Shown here piece after piece: positions 37,362 to 47,579 of a stretch of DNA of 64,000 nucleotides. How positions within the stretch are numbered: position 1 is the stretch's first letter; the number at the start of each line of letters is the position of its first letter. Source of the DNA: Actinomycetota bacterium. GTDB taxonomy: Bacteria > Actinomycetota > Actinomycetes > Nanopelagicales > Nanopelagicaceae. The stretch is taken from contig WLHB01000002.1 in NCBI GenBank assembly GCA_009702965.1, positions 25,757-89,756 on the forward strand, given 5' to 3'. Under the pieces are notes generated by a model. That model searched no databases. It was not told where the DNA came from and saw only the letters and a program-made list of their open reading frames with translations. The position numbers and the translations under genes were made by a program.

Positions 37362-38807
37362 TCAGGAGTTCTCTTCAACCGCCCTCTTGGCCGGATTTCC
37401 TGAGCGAGACTTCTTCTTAGGCGGGGTGGATGGCCCTTTGCCCATTCTCGGAGCTGCTGGCATTCCAGGTGGCAGGGCCATTCCAGGTGGCATCCCCCCG
37501 CCATTTCGCATCTGCTTCATCATCTTCTGAGCAGCTGAGAACTTATCGACGAGAGCGTTGACCTCTTGCACCTTTCGCCCAGAACCGGCTGCAATACGTG
37601 CACGCCGTGAACCATTAAGAATCTTTGGTTCGATCCGTTCTTGCGGTGTCATTGATTGAACAATTGCCTTTGTTCGCACAATTTCACTCTCATCAAAATT
37701 ATCTATCTGTTTCTTCATTGCGCCAGAGCCCGGAAGCATGCTCAGCAACTTACCCATCGAGCCCATCTTCGACATCGCTTCTAGTTGTTCTAGGAAATCT
37801 TCAAGTGTGAAATCTTCACCTTTAACAAATTTCTCTTCAAGTCGTGCGCTGGACTCACCATCAAGAGCCTTCTTTGCCTGCTCGGCTAACGTTGCGACAT
37901 CACCCATTCCCAGAATTCGAGATGCCATACGATCAGGGTGGAATAGGTCAAAGTCACCGAGTTTCTCACCAGTGGATGCAAACATAATTGGTTTGCCGGT
38001 CAGAACTGCAATCGAAAGGGCCGCGCCGCCTCGAGCATCTCCATCAAGTTTTGTTAATACAACTCCATCAAAACCAACACCAACTTTAAATGCTTGCGCA
38101 GTCTTTACGGCATCTTGTCCGATCATCGCATCAACAACGAAGAGAATTTCATCAGGGTTAATGGCATCTCGTATATCTGATGCCTGCTTCATCATCTCGT
38201 CATCGACACCGAGCCGTCCAGCAGTGTCAACAATCACGATGTTATGTAACTTTGAGCGAGCAAAGGCTAACCCTCCCTTGGCAACCTCTACCGGATTTCC
38301 GACTCCATTTCCTGGCTCTGGAGCAAAGACGGGAACCGAAATACTTTCGCCGACAATCTGTAACTGATTGACTGCATTTGGTCGTTGTAAATCTGATGCA
38401 ACCAATAACGGAGTATCGCCAAGATCTTTAAAGTACTTGGCAAGTTTTCCAGCAAGTGTTGTCTTTCCAGCACCCTGCAAACCAGCCAACATGATCACTG
38501 TAGGTGGATTCTTCGCCAAGCGAACTCTTCGGGCTTCCCCGCCAAGAATTGCAATTAACTCTGCGTTGACAATGTCAAAGATTGCTTGCGCCTGGTTTGA
38601 ACCTGACTGCAAGGTAGGTAGCGCACTGAGGGATTTGCTCTTTACCTTTTCGATAAAGCTTTCAACGACTCCGAGCGCTACATCTGCTTCAAGAAGTCCC
38701 TGGTAAATCTCGTTACAGACCTGATCGATATCACTTGCTGTGATTTTTCCACGCGAGCGTAGTGATGAGAACGCCGATGAGAACTTACTACTCAGTGACT
38801 CAAACAT
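37362..38807 (-). CDS. ffh: Signal recognition particle protein Ffh
   Basis: 481 residues. N domain, then GTPase domain with G1 AGLQGAGKTTLAGKLA, G3 DTAGRLGVD and G4 TKLDGDARGG, then the M domain with SGRKVQEVNALVD and a methionine-rich stretch (MMKQMRNGGGMPPGM). It binds signal peptides with the SRP RNA and docks with FtsY, encoded at 40657-41493. The 149-base gap before rpsP shows no gene. I did not find the SRP RNA in the window. Confidence 0.94.
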   Translation of the reverse strand: MFESLSSKFSSAFSSLRSRGKITASDIDQVCNEIYQGLLEADVALGVVESFIEKVKSKSLSALPTLQSGSNQAQAIFDIVNAELIAILGGEARRVRLAKNPPTVIMLAGLQGAGKTTLAGKLAKYFKDLGDTPLLVASDLQRPNAVNQLQIVGESISVPVFAPEPGNGVGNPVEVAKGGLAFARSKLHNIVIVDTAGRLGVDDEMMKQASDIRDAINPDEILFVVDAMIGQDAVKTAQAFKVGVGFDGVVLTKLDGDARGGAALSIAVLTGKPIMFASTGEKLGDFDLFHPDRMASRILGMGDVATLAEQAKKALDGESSARLEEKFVKGEDFTLEDFLEQLEAMSKMGSMGKLLSMLPGSGAMKKQIDNFDESEIVRTKAIVQSMTPQERIEPKILNGSRRARIAAGSGRKVQEVNALVDKFSAAQKMMKQMRNGGGMPPGMALPPGMPAAPRMGKGPSTPPKKKSRSGNPAKRAVEENS

Positions 38808-38825
38808 AATGAGCGCACTCTACAA

Positions 38826-38849
38826 GAGGAGGTCGGCTTTGACCTCCTC
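38826..38849. terminator. Hairpin between glnK and ffh
   Basis: Perfect 9-base stem GAGGAGGTC / GACCTCCTC with a GGCTTT loop. It lies 18 bases after the glnK stop and 19 before the ffh ATG, both on the minus strand. No T-run follows in either direction, so it may be an RNA-processing or stabilising hairpin rather than an intrinsic terminator. Confidence 0.45.
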
Positions 38850-38866
38850 GAGTAGGTGCGTCATGA

Positions 38867-40497
<1,631 letters not shown>

Positions 40498-40565
40498 AAA
40501 TAAACCACCTTCGTATCATCGAGAAATCCCTCGCCATTGAGATGGCCTAAAGATGCTCGTACACG

Positions 40566-40634
40566 GTTACAGGCGATCGGATTGCAGGTTAAGAAATGGT
40601 CACAATTCAGAGGCTTGTGTTACAGCCTGGTTAC
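40566..40634 (-). promoter_or_regulatory. GlnR-like operator of amt-glnK
   Basis: On the plus strand GTTAC (40566-40570), GTTAA (40588-40592), GTCAC (40599-40603), GTTAC (40619-40623) and GTTAC (40630-40634). Two pairs have the GlnR spacing of exactly 6 bases between 5-base half sites (40588-40603 and 40619-40634), and the first site is 22 bases, two periods, from the second. Actinobacterial GlnR binds repeated GTnAC-n6-GaAAC. The sites are 69-137 bases before ATG 40497. The GlnR gene itself is not in the window. Confidence 0.5.
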
Positions 40635-40656
40635 AAATTGTCTTATTGAAGAAGCC

Positions 40657-41493
40657 CTACTCGTCTAGAAGGCTGCTGAGGTACGCCGCTGAATCAAAGG
40701 GCTGGAAATCGCCAATAGCCTCACCGGTACCGATAAATTTGATCGGAATGCTCATGTGGTTCTCTACCGCTAAGGCAAACCCACCCTTGGCGCTGCCATC
40801 CATCTTGGTCAGGATCAGACCGGTTACTCCTACTGATTCAGAGAATACTTTGGCCTGCGTAAGGGCATTCTGACCAGTGGTTGCATCAAGTACCAAGAGA
40901 ACTTCAGTTACAGGTGCAATCTTTTCAATTACTCGTTTGATTTTTCCTAGTTCATTCATGAGATCACTCTTGTTATGTAAGCGACCTGCAGTATCCACAA
41001 TCAGAAGCTGCCTTTGGTTATCTCGCGCAAATTGCACTGCGTCAAAGGCAACTGATGCTGGCTCAGATTGTTCCTTGCCAGAAATTACATCGACACCGAT
41101 TCGACTTCCCCATGTCTGCAACTGCTCTACCGCGGCCGCTCTAAAAGTATCGCCAGCACCAAGTGCGACACTGACTCCGGTGGCCTTGAGGTGATGCGCA
41201 AGCTTTGCCGCAGATGTTGTCTTACCGGTGCCATTAATTCCGACGATAAGAAAAACAGAAAGTGGAGGTTGTAGATCGAGCCCTCGTGGCTTGCTTGAAA
41301 TCAACTCTGAGAGCGCTGAAAGTAATCCAGCGCGCGCATCGTCACCTTTAATCTTCTTAGCCGCTTCAATGACGTGATCTGTCAATGCTGGGCCGATATC
41401 AGAGGCCAGAAGTTCGCGCCTTGCTTGATCCCAATCTAGATCTGAGATTTTTGATCGAGATAGTTTGGCGACAAGAGCACCGAATAAACCCAT
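40657..41493 (-). CDS. ftsY: Signal recognition particle receptor FtsY
   Basis: 278 residues, only the NG core: N-domain helices, G1 GINGTGKTTSAAKLAH, G3 DTAGRLHNKSD, G4 TKMDGSAKGG. The acidic or membrane-anchoring A domain found in many FtsY proteins is missing. It docks the Ffh-ribosome complex at the membrane. TAGAAT at 41500-41505 lies 6 bases before ATG 41493. The 159-base gap to amt holds the GlnR-like sites. Confidence 0.92.
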   Translation of the reverse strand: MGLFGALVAKLSRSKISDLDWDQARRELLASDIGPALTDHVIEAAKKIKGDDARAGLLSALSELISSKPRGLDLQPPLSVFLIVGINGTGKTTSAAKLAHHLKATGVSVALGAGDTFRAAAVEQLQTWGSRIGVDVISGKEQSEPASVAFDAVQFARDNQRQLLIVDTAGRLHNKSDLMNELGKIKRVIEKIAPVTEVLLVLDATTGQNALTQAKVFSESVGVTGLILTKMDGSAKGGFALAVENHMSIPIKFIGTGEAIGDFQPFDSAAYLSSLLDE

Positions 41494-41499
41494 CAGAAA

Positions 41500-41505
41500 A
41501 TTCTA
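41500..41505 (-). promoter_or_regulatory. Leaderless -10 (TAGAAT) of ftsY
   Basis: TANNNT hexamer 6 bases before ATG 41493, in the gap after smc. Confidence 0.5.
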
Positions 41506-41506
41506 A

Positions 41507-44500
41507 CTATGCAGTTTCGGACTCGCGAAGACGTTGCGAGATCACTTCTGTGACTCCGTCTCCACGCATTGTTACGCCGTAGAGAGCATCCGCAATTTCC
41601 ATCGTGCGTTTTTGGTGAGTAATGATGATGAGTTGTGAGCTGGCACGAAGCTCTTCCAGAACCCCGAGTAGGCGACCCAAGTTCACATCATCAAGAGCGG
41701 CTTCAACTTCATCGAGCACATAGAACGGACTTGGTCGCGCCTTAAATATCGCAACCAGCATTGCTACTGCTGTTAATGATTTCTCACCACCTGATAGAAG
41801 CGAAAGACGCTTCACGCGCTTTCCTGGTGGGCGAGCTTCAACATCGACACCAGTATTGAGAAGATCATCTGGATTGGTGAGAATAAGGCGACCGTCACCG
41901 CCAGGGAAAAGACGCGGGAAGATCTCTGCGAAGTGTCGGGCAGTCTCTTCGTAGGCCTCCATAAATATCTGTTGAACTCGCTCGTCTACCTCTTTAATGA
42001 TGTCGAGGAGATCTTTCTTTGTATTCTTCAAATCTTCGAGCTGTTCGGCTAAGAACTTAAGGCGCTCTTCAAGTGCGCTGTACTCCTCGAGAGCGAGAGG
42101 ATTGATCTTTCCGAGTAAGGTCAAGGAACGCTCGGTCGCTGCAAGACGTTTCTCTTGCTGGTCGCGACGATATGGAACCATTTCAGTTGCAACAATTTCA
42201 CCAGACTCGGTCTCAATAAATGTTGGAACATCTTTATCTGGACCGTACTCGTTTACTAGCGTGGTGACATCGATACCTAGCTCTTCAACGGCCTTACTTT
42301 CAAGAACCTGAATGCGCATTCTCTGTTCTGCGCGTGCAATTTCATCACGGTGAACACTTGATGTGAGTTGGTCGAGTTCGAGTGTGAGTTCGCGGCTACG
42401 TGCACGAACAGTCAGAGTCTGGCCTTCGCGATCTGAGCGAGATGCTTCTAGTCGAGCACGCTCTGCCGACGCCTTAGCAATCGATCGTTCAATATGAATG
42501 AGGGCTTCATAAGCTGCTTCGGCGATTGCTTGAGAGATCAGCGCACCGCGTGCGCGAGCACCACGTCTTGATATAGCGCGTTCAGATGCTTCACGTTCAG
42601 CACGCGCTCCATCTTCTAGTGACTGTGCACGCGCTGCTAAAGAATCAACTCGCTCTTCACTCGTGCGAAGTGCAAGGCGCGCTTCAACCTCAGCAGTTCG
42701 TGCGGCAGAAACTTTCTGTCGAAGGGATTGAGCGAGCTGATGATCAGGCTCACCTATATCTCCGTGTTGTTGCAGTTGGTCAGAGGCAACCTGAAGTTCA
42801 TTCTCATCGCGAGATTTAGCGGCGGTGGCTTCATTAATTGCGCTATTGAGGCGCTCTACCTCTGCACTGGCAGATTTCATATTCTGACCAGAGACCGCCA
42901 ACGCTTCAGTGATTGCAGCGATACGAGCATCGGATTCATTGAGTTGTGAGAGTGCGAGATCAAAAGATGATTGCTTGCTTTCAAGATCGGCTGTGGCGGT
43001 GGAAATTTCAAAGGTAAGTCGATTGCATTCGTGGCTCAGGGTTTCAAGTTTTCCGGAAAGTTCTTCCATCAGAGCAGTAATCTCTATGAGCGATGATGAT
43101 GATTGAGATCCACCGCGCACACGCTTTGAGGTGAGCAAGTCGCCATCGCGAGTCACGACTGTGAGATGAGAATGGGCACGCAAAATTTCAGCAGCTGCGC
43201 GCGCATCTGCCGCTACGACAGTTGTTGAAAGCAGCGATGTAAGCAGATCTTCAATCTCACCTGTGTGCAGATACTGCAACAGTGGGGTGAGTCCATGTGG
43301 GATTGCAGGTGAGCTTGCGCTCTCACGATCGAGGATAAGGACATCGGCCTGACCTAGATTCTCGCTTCGTAGAGTTGTAAGCGCTGTAACCGCCGAGTTG
43401 AGATCACGCACAACGATTGCATCTGCCAGAGAGCCAAGAGCTGATGCCGTTGCTGCCTCCCAACCTGAATCGATGCGGATGAGTGAGGCGATTGAACCAA
43501 GAATTGATATTCCGCGAGAATTTTGAACAAGAGCTGCGCCACCATCTCGACTGCTTGATGTAAGACGCAAAGCTTCGAGTTTGGATTCAACGGCATTTTT
43601 TTCACGTTCAGTATTTCTCTCAAGATCAACAAGTTCGCTCAGCTTCTTCTTTGCTGATTCAAGATCACGTTTGGCGCTTTCAAAGAGCGAGTCAAGTCCT
43701 TGTTCGCCTGCATCAGCACCCGCGATATCCATTTCAAGTGTCGAGTATTCACGTGCGGCGCTATCGACGCGCTCTTGGGCCCCATCGCGTGCCTTGATGA
43801 GGCGGGAAATTTCCTCAGCGATTGCATCTAGTCGTGCTGCAAGAGATTTGATGTGCCCTTCTTGTCGTGCTGTGCCTTCGCGTTGATCTGCGATTGCTCG
43901 AAGTGTTGCTGCAATTTTATCTTCTTCACTCTTAAGCGCTATCTCATCTGCGCTGAGTTGTTGCGTTGATGCAGCAAGGAGAACACGAGCGGTCTCTACA
44001 CCCTTTCGTAACTCTTCTTCCTCTGCGCGCAATGTGAGCGCTTCGCGTTCCAACGCCTGCGGATCGCGACCAGCATCTCTAGCCTCTTGCGCCTCTTCGG
44101 CTAAGAATCGTGAGCGTTCTTGTGCCAACGACTGTGTGCCTCGGAATTTTTCGCGAAGTCCAGAGAGTGCGTAAAAATTCTCTTGCGCCTGGATCAGAAG
44201 CGGGCTTTCGATCGCCGACTGTTCATCAAGTAACTCTTCTTTACGTCGTACGGATTCAAGTTCACCTTCAACTTCAGAACGGCGAGCGCGCAAGGCTGTC
44301 TCGTCTGCAACTTCGGCATCAAGTGTTTTTGAGAGTGAGATGAAATCATCGGCAAGTAATCGCAGCTTCGCATCACGAAGGTCGGCTTGAATTGTGGCGG
44401 CCTTTTTTGCTACCTCTGCCTGTTTGCCAAGCGGCCTGAGTTGTCTACGTAGTTCTACTGTTAAATCTTGTACACGAGCCAAGTTTGCTTGCATTGAATC

Positions 44501-45043
44501 TAGTTTTCGAAGCGCCTTCTCTTTACGTTTGCGGTGCTTGAGAACTCCTGCTGCTTCTTCAATGAAACCGCGGCGATCTTCAGGGGTTGCCATCAAGATT
44601 GCATCGAGCTGGCCTTGGCCAACAATGACATGCATCTCTCGGCCGATACCTGAATCACTCAAAAGTTCTTGAATATCTAGGAGTCGGGATGCCTCACCAT
44701 TAATTTGGTATTCACTTTGCCCGTTACGAAAGAGGATGCGCGAAATTGTTACTTCACTGTATTCAATAGGTAGCGCGCCATCAGAGTTATCGATTGTCAG
44801 AGAAACTTCGGCGCGACCAAGAGGGGCACGCCCTGATGTGCCGGCGAAGATGACATCTTCCATCTTTCCGCCACGAAGTGATTTAGCGCCCTGCTCACCC
44901 ATTACCCATGTGAGTGCATCGACAACGTTTGATTTACCAGAACCGTTAGGACCCACCACGCAGGTAATGCCTGGCTCAAGACGAAGAGTCGTCGCCGAAG
45001 CGAAGGACTTAAAGCCCTTGAGGGTCATGCTCTTCAAATACAC
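41507..45043 (-). CDS. smc: Chromosome segregation ATPase SMC
   Basis: 1178 residues, GTG start. Walker A GPNGSGKSN at 31-39, long coiled coil, hinge around 500-640, second coiled coil, signature LLSGGEKSLTAVAML and Walker B FYVLDEVEAALDD near the C-terminus. SMC with ScpA/ScpB condenses and segregates the chromosome; scpAB are not in this window. TAGGTT at 45051-45056 lies 7 bases before GTG 45043. Its order with rnc upstream and ftsY downstream is the standard actinobacterial one. Confidence 0.94.
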   Translation of the reverse strand: MYLKSMTLKGFKSFASATTLRLEPGITCVVGPNGSGKSNVVDALTWVMGEQGAKSLRGGKMEDVIFAGTSGRAPLGRAEVSLTIDNSDGALPIEYSEVTISRILFRNGQSEYQINGEASRLLDIQELLSDSGIGREMHVIVGQGQLDAILMATPEDRRGFIEEAAGVLKHRKRKEKALRKLDSMQANLARVQDLTVELRRQLRPLGKQAEVAKKAATIQADLRDAKLRLLADDFISLSKTLDAEVADETALRARRSEVEGELESVRRKEELLDEQSAIESPLLIQAQENFYALSGLREKFRGTQSLAQERSRFLAEEAQEARDAGRDPQALEREALTLRAEEEELRKGVETARVLLAASTQQLSADEIALKSEEDKIAATLRAIADQREGTARQEGHIKSLAARLDAIAEEISRLIKARDGAQERVDSAAREYSTLEMDIAGADAGEQGLDSLFESAKRDLESAKKKLSELVDLERNTEREKNAVESKLEALRLTSSSRDGGAALVQNSRGISILGSIASLIRIDSGWEAATASALGSLADAIVVRDLNSAVTALTTLRSENLGQADVLILDRESASSPAIPHGLTPLLQYLHTGEIEDLLTSLLSTTVVAADARAAAEILRAHSHLTVVTRDGDLLTSKRVRGGSQSSSSLIEITALMEELSGKLETLSHECNRLTFEISTATADLESKQSSFDLALSQLNESDARIAAITEALAVSGQNMKSASAEVERLNSAINEATAAKSRDENELQVASDQLQQHGDIGEPDHQLAQSLRQKVSAARTAEVEARLALRTSEERVDSLAARAQSLEDGARAEREASERAISRRGARARGALISQAIAEAAYEALIHIERSIAKASAERARLEASRSDREGQTLTVRARSRELTLELDQLTSSVHRDEIARAEQRMRIQVLESKAVEELGIDVTTLVNEYGPDKDVPTFIETESGEIVATEMVPYRRDQQEKRLAATERSLTLLGKINPLALEEYSALEERLKFLAEQLEDLKNTKKDLLDIIKEVDERVQQIFMEAYEETARHFAEIFPRLFPGGDGRLILTNPDDLLNTGVDVEARPPGKRVKRLSLLSGGEKSLTAVAMLVAIFKARPSPFYVLDEVEAALDDVNLGRLLGVLEELRASSQLIIITHQKRTMEIADALYGVTMRGDGVTEVISQRLRESETA

Positions 45044-45050
45044 GGGGGTA

Positions 45051-45056
45051 AACCTA
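45051..45056 (-). promoter_or_regulatory. Leaderless -10 (TAGGTT) of smc
   Basis: TANNNT hexamer 7 bases before GTG 45043. Confidence 0.45.
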
Positions 45057-45061
45057 TCTGT

Positions 45062-45733
45062 TTATATGCTCAGTTTTTCGTAGGCACTACGGGCGGCAGC
45101 CTGTTCAGCTTCTCGCTTGCTCTTTCCCTCGCCTTGAGCGATCTCTTCTCCCCCAACGATTGCTCTGGCGGTGAAGGATTTATCGTGATCTGGCCCGCTC
45201 TCAATGACGGCGTATTCAAGTGTGCCTTTACCAAGGGATGCGACAAGTTCTTGTAACGCCGTTTTGCCATCAAGGCCGGCACCCTTTGCCATCGCTTCTT
45301 CTAAAGTCTGCTTAATTAATCCCTGCACCACAGTCGCCGTGGTCGCAAAACCAGCGTCGAGATAGATGGCGCCAATGAGAGCTTCTAGGGCATCTGCCAA
45401 AAGTGAGTTCTTGTCGCGACCGTTGGTGACTTCTTCGCCCTTACCAAGACGAATGTACTTTCCTAGTTCAAGTGAGCGAGCGATATCTGCAAGTGCGCGC
45501 ATATTGACAATCCCTGAGCGCAAAGGAGAGAGACGACTCTCATCCAAATCGGGATAGCGAAGATAGAGCTCTTCAGTAACTATCAATCCAAGAATTGAAT
45601 CGCCAAGAAACTCCAGGCGCTCGTTGGTAAGAGTTGAACCGTTTTCATATGCAAAAGATCGATGGGTAAGAGCTAACTCAAGGAGTTGCGGATCAATCTC
45701 AACTCCCAGAGCTTTCTTAAGTTCAGGGAACAG
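45062..45733 (-). CDS. rnc: Ribonuclease III with a non-standard start codon
   Basis: 223 residues if started at CTG 45733. The signature NERLEFLGDS with its catalytic Glu and Asp lies at about 45594-45625, upstream of the first standard start (TTG 45586), and DALEALIGAIYLD and a C-terminal dsRNA-binding domain follow. Between the in-frame stop TAG (45757-45755) and the signature there is no ATG, GTG or TTG. Candidates are CTG 45733 (with GCAGG about 7 bases upstream), CTG 45709, ATT 45697 and ATA 45754. CTG 45733 gives a normal length and starts 13 bases after the rpmF stop, so translation may be coupled. It processes rRNA precursors and double-stranded RNA. Confidence 0.85.
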   Translation of the reverse strand: MFPELKKALGVEIDPQLLELALTHRSFAYENGSTLTNERLEFLGDSILGLIVTEELYLRYPDLDESRLSPLRSGIVNMRALADIARSLELGKYIRLGKGEEVTNGRDKNSLLADALEALIGAIYLDAGFATTATVVQGLIKQTLEEAMAKGAGLDGKTALQELVASLGKGTLEYAVIESGPDHDKSFTARAIVGGEEIAQGEGKSKREAEQAAARSAYEKLSI

Positions 45734-45746
45734 AAGAAACCTGCGA

Positions 45747-45920
45747 TCAGATATCTAGAACTTGGCGACGGTTATATGTTCCACAGGTTGGGCAAGCAAT
45801 GTGTTGCAGCTTTGGCTGTTGGCACTGTGAGCAAGGTGCAAGTGATGCGGCAGTTGTTTTCCACATGCTTCGACGTGAACGTGTCTTTGAACGAGACATC
45901 TTTCGCTTTGGTACTGGCAT
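45747..45920 (-). CDS. rpmF: 50S ribosomal protein L32 (zinc-binding form)
   Basis: 57 residues. It begins MPVPKRKMSRSKTRSRRS, and Cys30-x2-Cys33 and Cys43-x2-Cys46 form the zinc-ribbon of the C+ type, so the protein needs zinc. An AGGAAGG Shine-Dalgarno lies about 13 bases before ATG 45920. It sits between yceD and rnc, the usual position. Both small ribosomal proteins in this window (L32, L28) are of the zinc-binding type. Confidence 0.95.
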   Translation of the reverse strand: MPVPKRKMSRSKTRSRRSMWKTTAASLAPCSQCQQPKLQHIACPTCGTYNRRQVLDI

Positions 45921-45994
45921 GATGTGGACCGCCCTTCCTGTTAAGTGAACCGAAGGCTCTTAAGAAGAGCTTCGAGGTATGGGAGAAGTATCCC

Positions 45995-46579
45995 CTAAGA
46001 GTCCAAATTCTTAAAATCCAGCCCAGCCAAACCAGTCCAACGAGCATCAATGACCTCATGGGCGTGATCTTGCGGGAGCAGGGCCCACTTCTGCCCGCAA
46101 TCAGGGCATAGACCCAGACAGTCGGGATCACATAAAGGATTGACGGGTAGATCTAGGACGATTGCATCCCGTATGGGTGGCTCAAGATCCATCATCACAC
46201 CATCGAGATAGAGGATGTCATCAACATCAAGATCATCATCGACCGGTGCAACTTTCTTGCTGCGCGTACCTTTTTTCGCCGTCTCTTCTTCGTAGAGATA
46301 TAGCTCCTGAATCTTGCGATCAATTTCAAGTTCGACTGGATCTAAACAACGAATGCATTCACCTTTTGCAATTGCAAAAATATCTGCGCTGAGCAAGATT
46401 CCCTCTGTAACGGATTCAAGGCGGGCATCTACTTCGATCACATCACCAACAGGAACAGCGATCAGAGGAACTCCAAGGCTCTCTGGAACGATGAGATCGA
46501 GTTGGTACTCCTTCATCTCACCCGCACGACGAGGAACTTCATGCGTATTAAGGTGATAAATGTGAGACGGGCGAACCAT
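45995..46579 (-). CDS. yceD: DUF177/YceD family rRNA-accumulation protein
   Basis: 194 residues. The family core DARLESVTEGILLSADI and CIRCLDPVELEI is followed by an acidic stretch and a cysteine group CDPDCLGLCPDCG near residue 145 that probably binds zinc. YceD is needed for normal 23S rRNA levels in other bacteria. It precedes rpmF by 74 bases and follows the SepIVA-like gene, the conserved order. Confidence 0.85.
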   Translation of the reverse strand: MVRPSHIYHLNTHEVPRRAGEMKEYQLDLIVPESLGVPLIAVPVGDVIEVDARLESVTEGILLSADIFAIAKGECIRCLDPVELEIDRKIQELYLYEEETAKKGTRSKKVAPVDDDLDVDDILYLDGVMMDLEPPIRDAIVLDLPVNPLCDPDCLGLCPDCGQKWALLPQDHAHEVIDARWTGLAGLDFKNLDS

Positions 46580-46587
46580 CTGAACTA

Positions 46588-47070
46588 CTACTTTTCTTCT
46601 GAGAGCTGGCCGAGAACATCCTTATCGCCAGCACCCTCAAGGCGCTCGCGTCCGCGCGCTACCGACTCCATTGTCTTATTCAAAATTACTTCAAGAGTGG
46701 CTAAACGACCATCAATATAGCTCTCGACTTCTGCTCGTTCTTCATCTGCTAACGATCTAGCATCATCCAAAATACGTTGAGCTTCATCGCGAGCGGCTTG
46801 AACGATTGCAGTTTGTTCAACCATGCGCGCTACATCCTCACGCGCTGTCGCAATCATCTGTTCAGCGCTGATTCGTGCTTCTTCAACGATCACATCACGG
46901 GAGGCAATAATTTGAATAGCCTGATCAAGATCAGTGGGAAGAGAAGCGCGTGCACCGTCAAGGATTTCAAGTATCTCGCCTCGGTGAACAACACAAGATG
47001 CCGATAGGGGAACTCCGCGCGCTTCTTCGATGAGCGTGACAGCTGCATTCAGTTTTTCAAGTGAATCCAT
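46588..47070 (-). CDS. DivIVA-domain-like coiled-coil protein (SepIVA-like)
   Basis: 160 residues, mostly helical and coiled coil, with heptad-rich AREDVARMVEQTAIVQAARDEAQRIL-type sequence in the middle. The position between coaD and yceD is that of mycobacterial SepIVA, a DivIVA-like septum protein. Function in division or envelope growth is inferred from this position and the coiled coil, not from a sequence motif. It begins 2 bases after coaD. Confidence 0.7.
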   Translation of the reverse strand: MDSLEKLNAAVTLIEEARGVPLSASCVVHRGEILEILDGARASLPTDLDQAIQIIASRDVIVEEARISAEQMIATAREDVARMVEQTAIVQAARDEAQRILDDARSLADEERAEVESYIDGRLATLEVILNKTMESVARGRERLEGAGDKDVLGQLSEEK

Positions 47071-47072
47071 GG

Positions 47073-47558
47073 TTACTTCCCACTTTCTTCTACGCGAGAC
47101 TTCAGTGCTCTGTTAACAATTTCTGGAACCATCGTGGAGACATCCCCGCCGTAATAGGCGAGCTCTTTGACCAGCGATGATGAAAGAAAAGAATGTGTTG
47201 GAGCAGTTGCCATAAACATTGTTTCAACGCCCGAACCCTGAAGATTCACCTGAGCCATCTGAAGTTCGTAATCAAAATCTGTGACCGCGCGCAAGCCTTT
47301 TACGATGCTTTGAATTTCGTTAGTTTTGCAATAATCAACCAGAAGCCCAGACCATGAATCCACTCGAATATTTGGCAAGTGGGATGTGGTTTTTACAATC
47401 ATCTCCATGCGCTCTGCGACTGTGAACATGCTCGACTTTGTGCGATTTACGAGGACAGCGACAACGACTTCCTCAAATTGCGCACTTGCGCGCTCGATAA
47501 TATCGAGATGACCAAAGGTCACCGGATCAAAGGATCCTGGGCAGACGGCGCGTTTCAT
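47073..47558 (-). CDS. coaD: Phosphopantetheine adenylyltransferase
   Basis: 161 residues. Nucleotidyltransferase motif GSFDPVTFGHLDII, the phosphate-binding KGLRAVTDFDYE, and SFLSSSLVKELA near the C-terminus. It joins ATP and 4'-phosphopantetheine to make dephospho-CoA. TAGCGT at 47565-47570 lies 6 bases before ATG 47558. Confidence 0.94.
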   Translation of the reverse strand: MKRAVCPGSFDPVTFGHLDIIERASAQFEEVVVAVLVNRTKSSMFTVAERMEMIVKTTSHLPNIRVDSWSGLLVDYCKTNEIQSIVKGLRAVTDFDYELQMAQVNLQGSGVETMFMATAPTHSFLSSSLVKELAYYGGDVSTMVPEIVNRALKSRVEESGK

Positions 47559-47564
47559 AGGTAA

Positions 47565-47570
47565 ACGCTA
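47565..47570 (-). promoter_or_regulatory. Leaderless -10 (TAGCGT) of coaD
   Basis: TAGCGT 6 bases before ATG 47558, in the 21-base gap after rsmD. Confidence 0.55.
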
Positions 47571-47579
47571 GCAAGAAGA

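Noticed and set aside
37738-38367. 209-codon open frame opposite ffh
   Set aside because: Antisense to a clear Ffh gene; low-complexity Ser/Ala product and no start signals.
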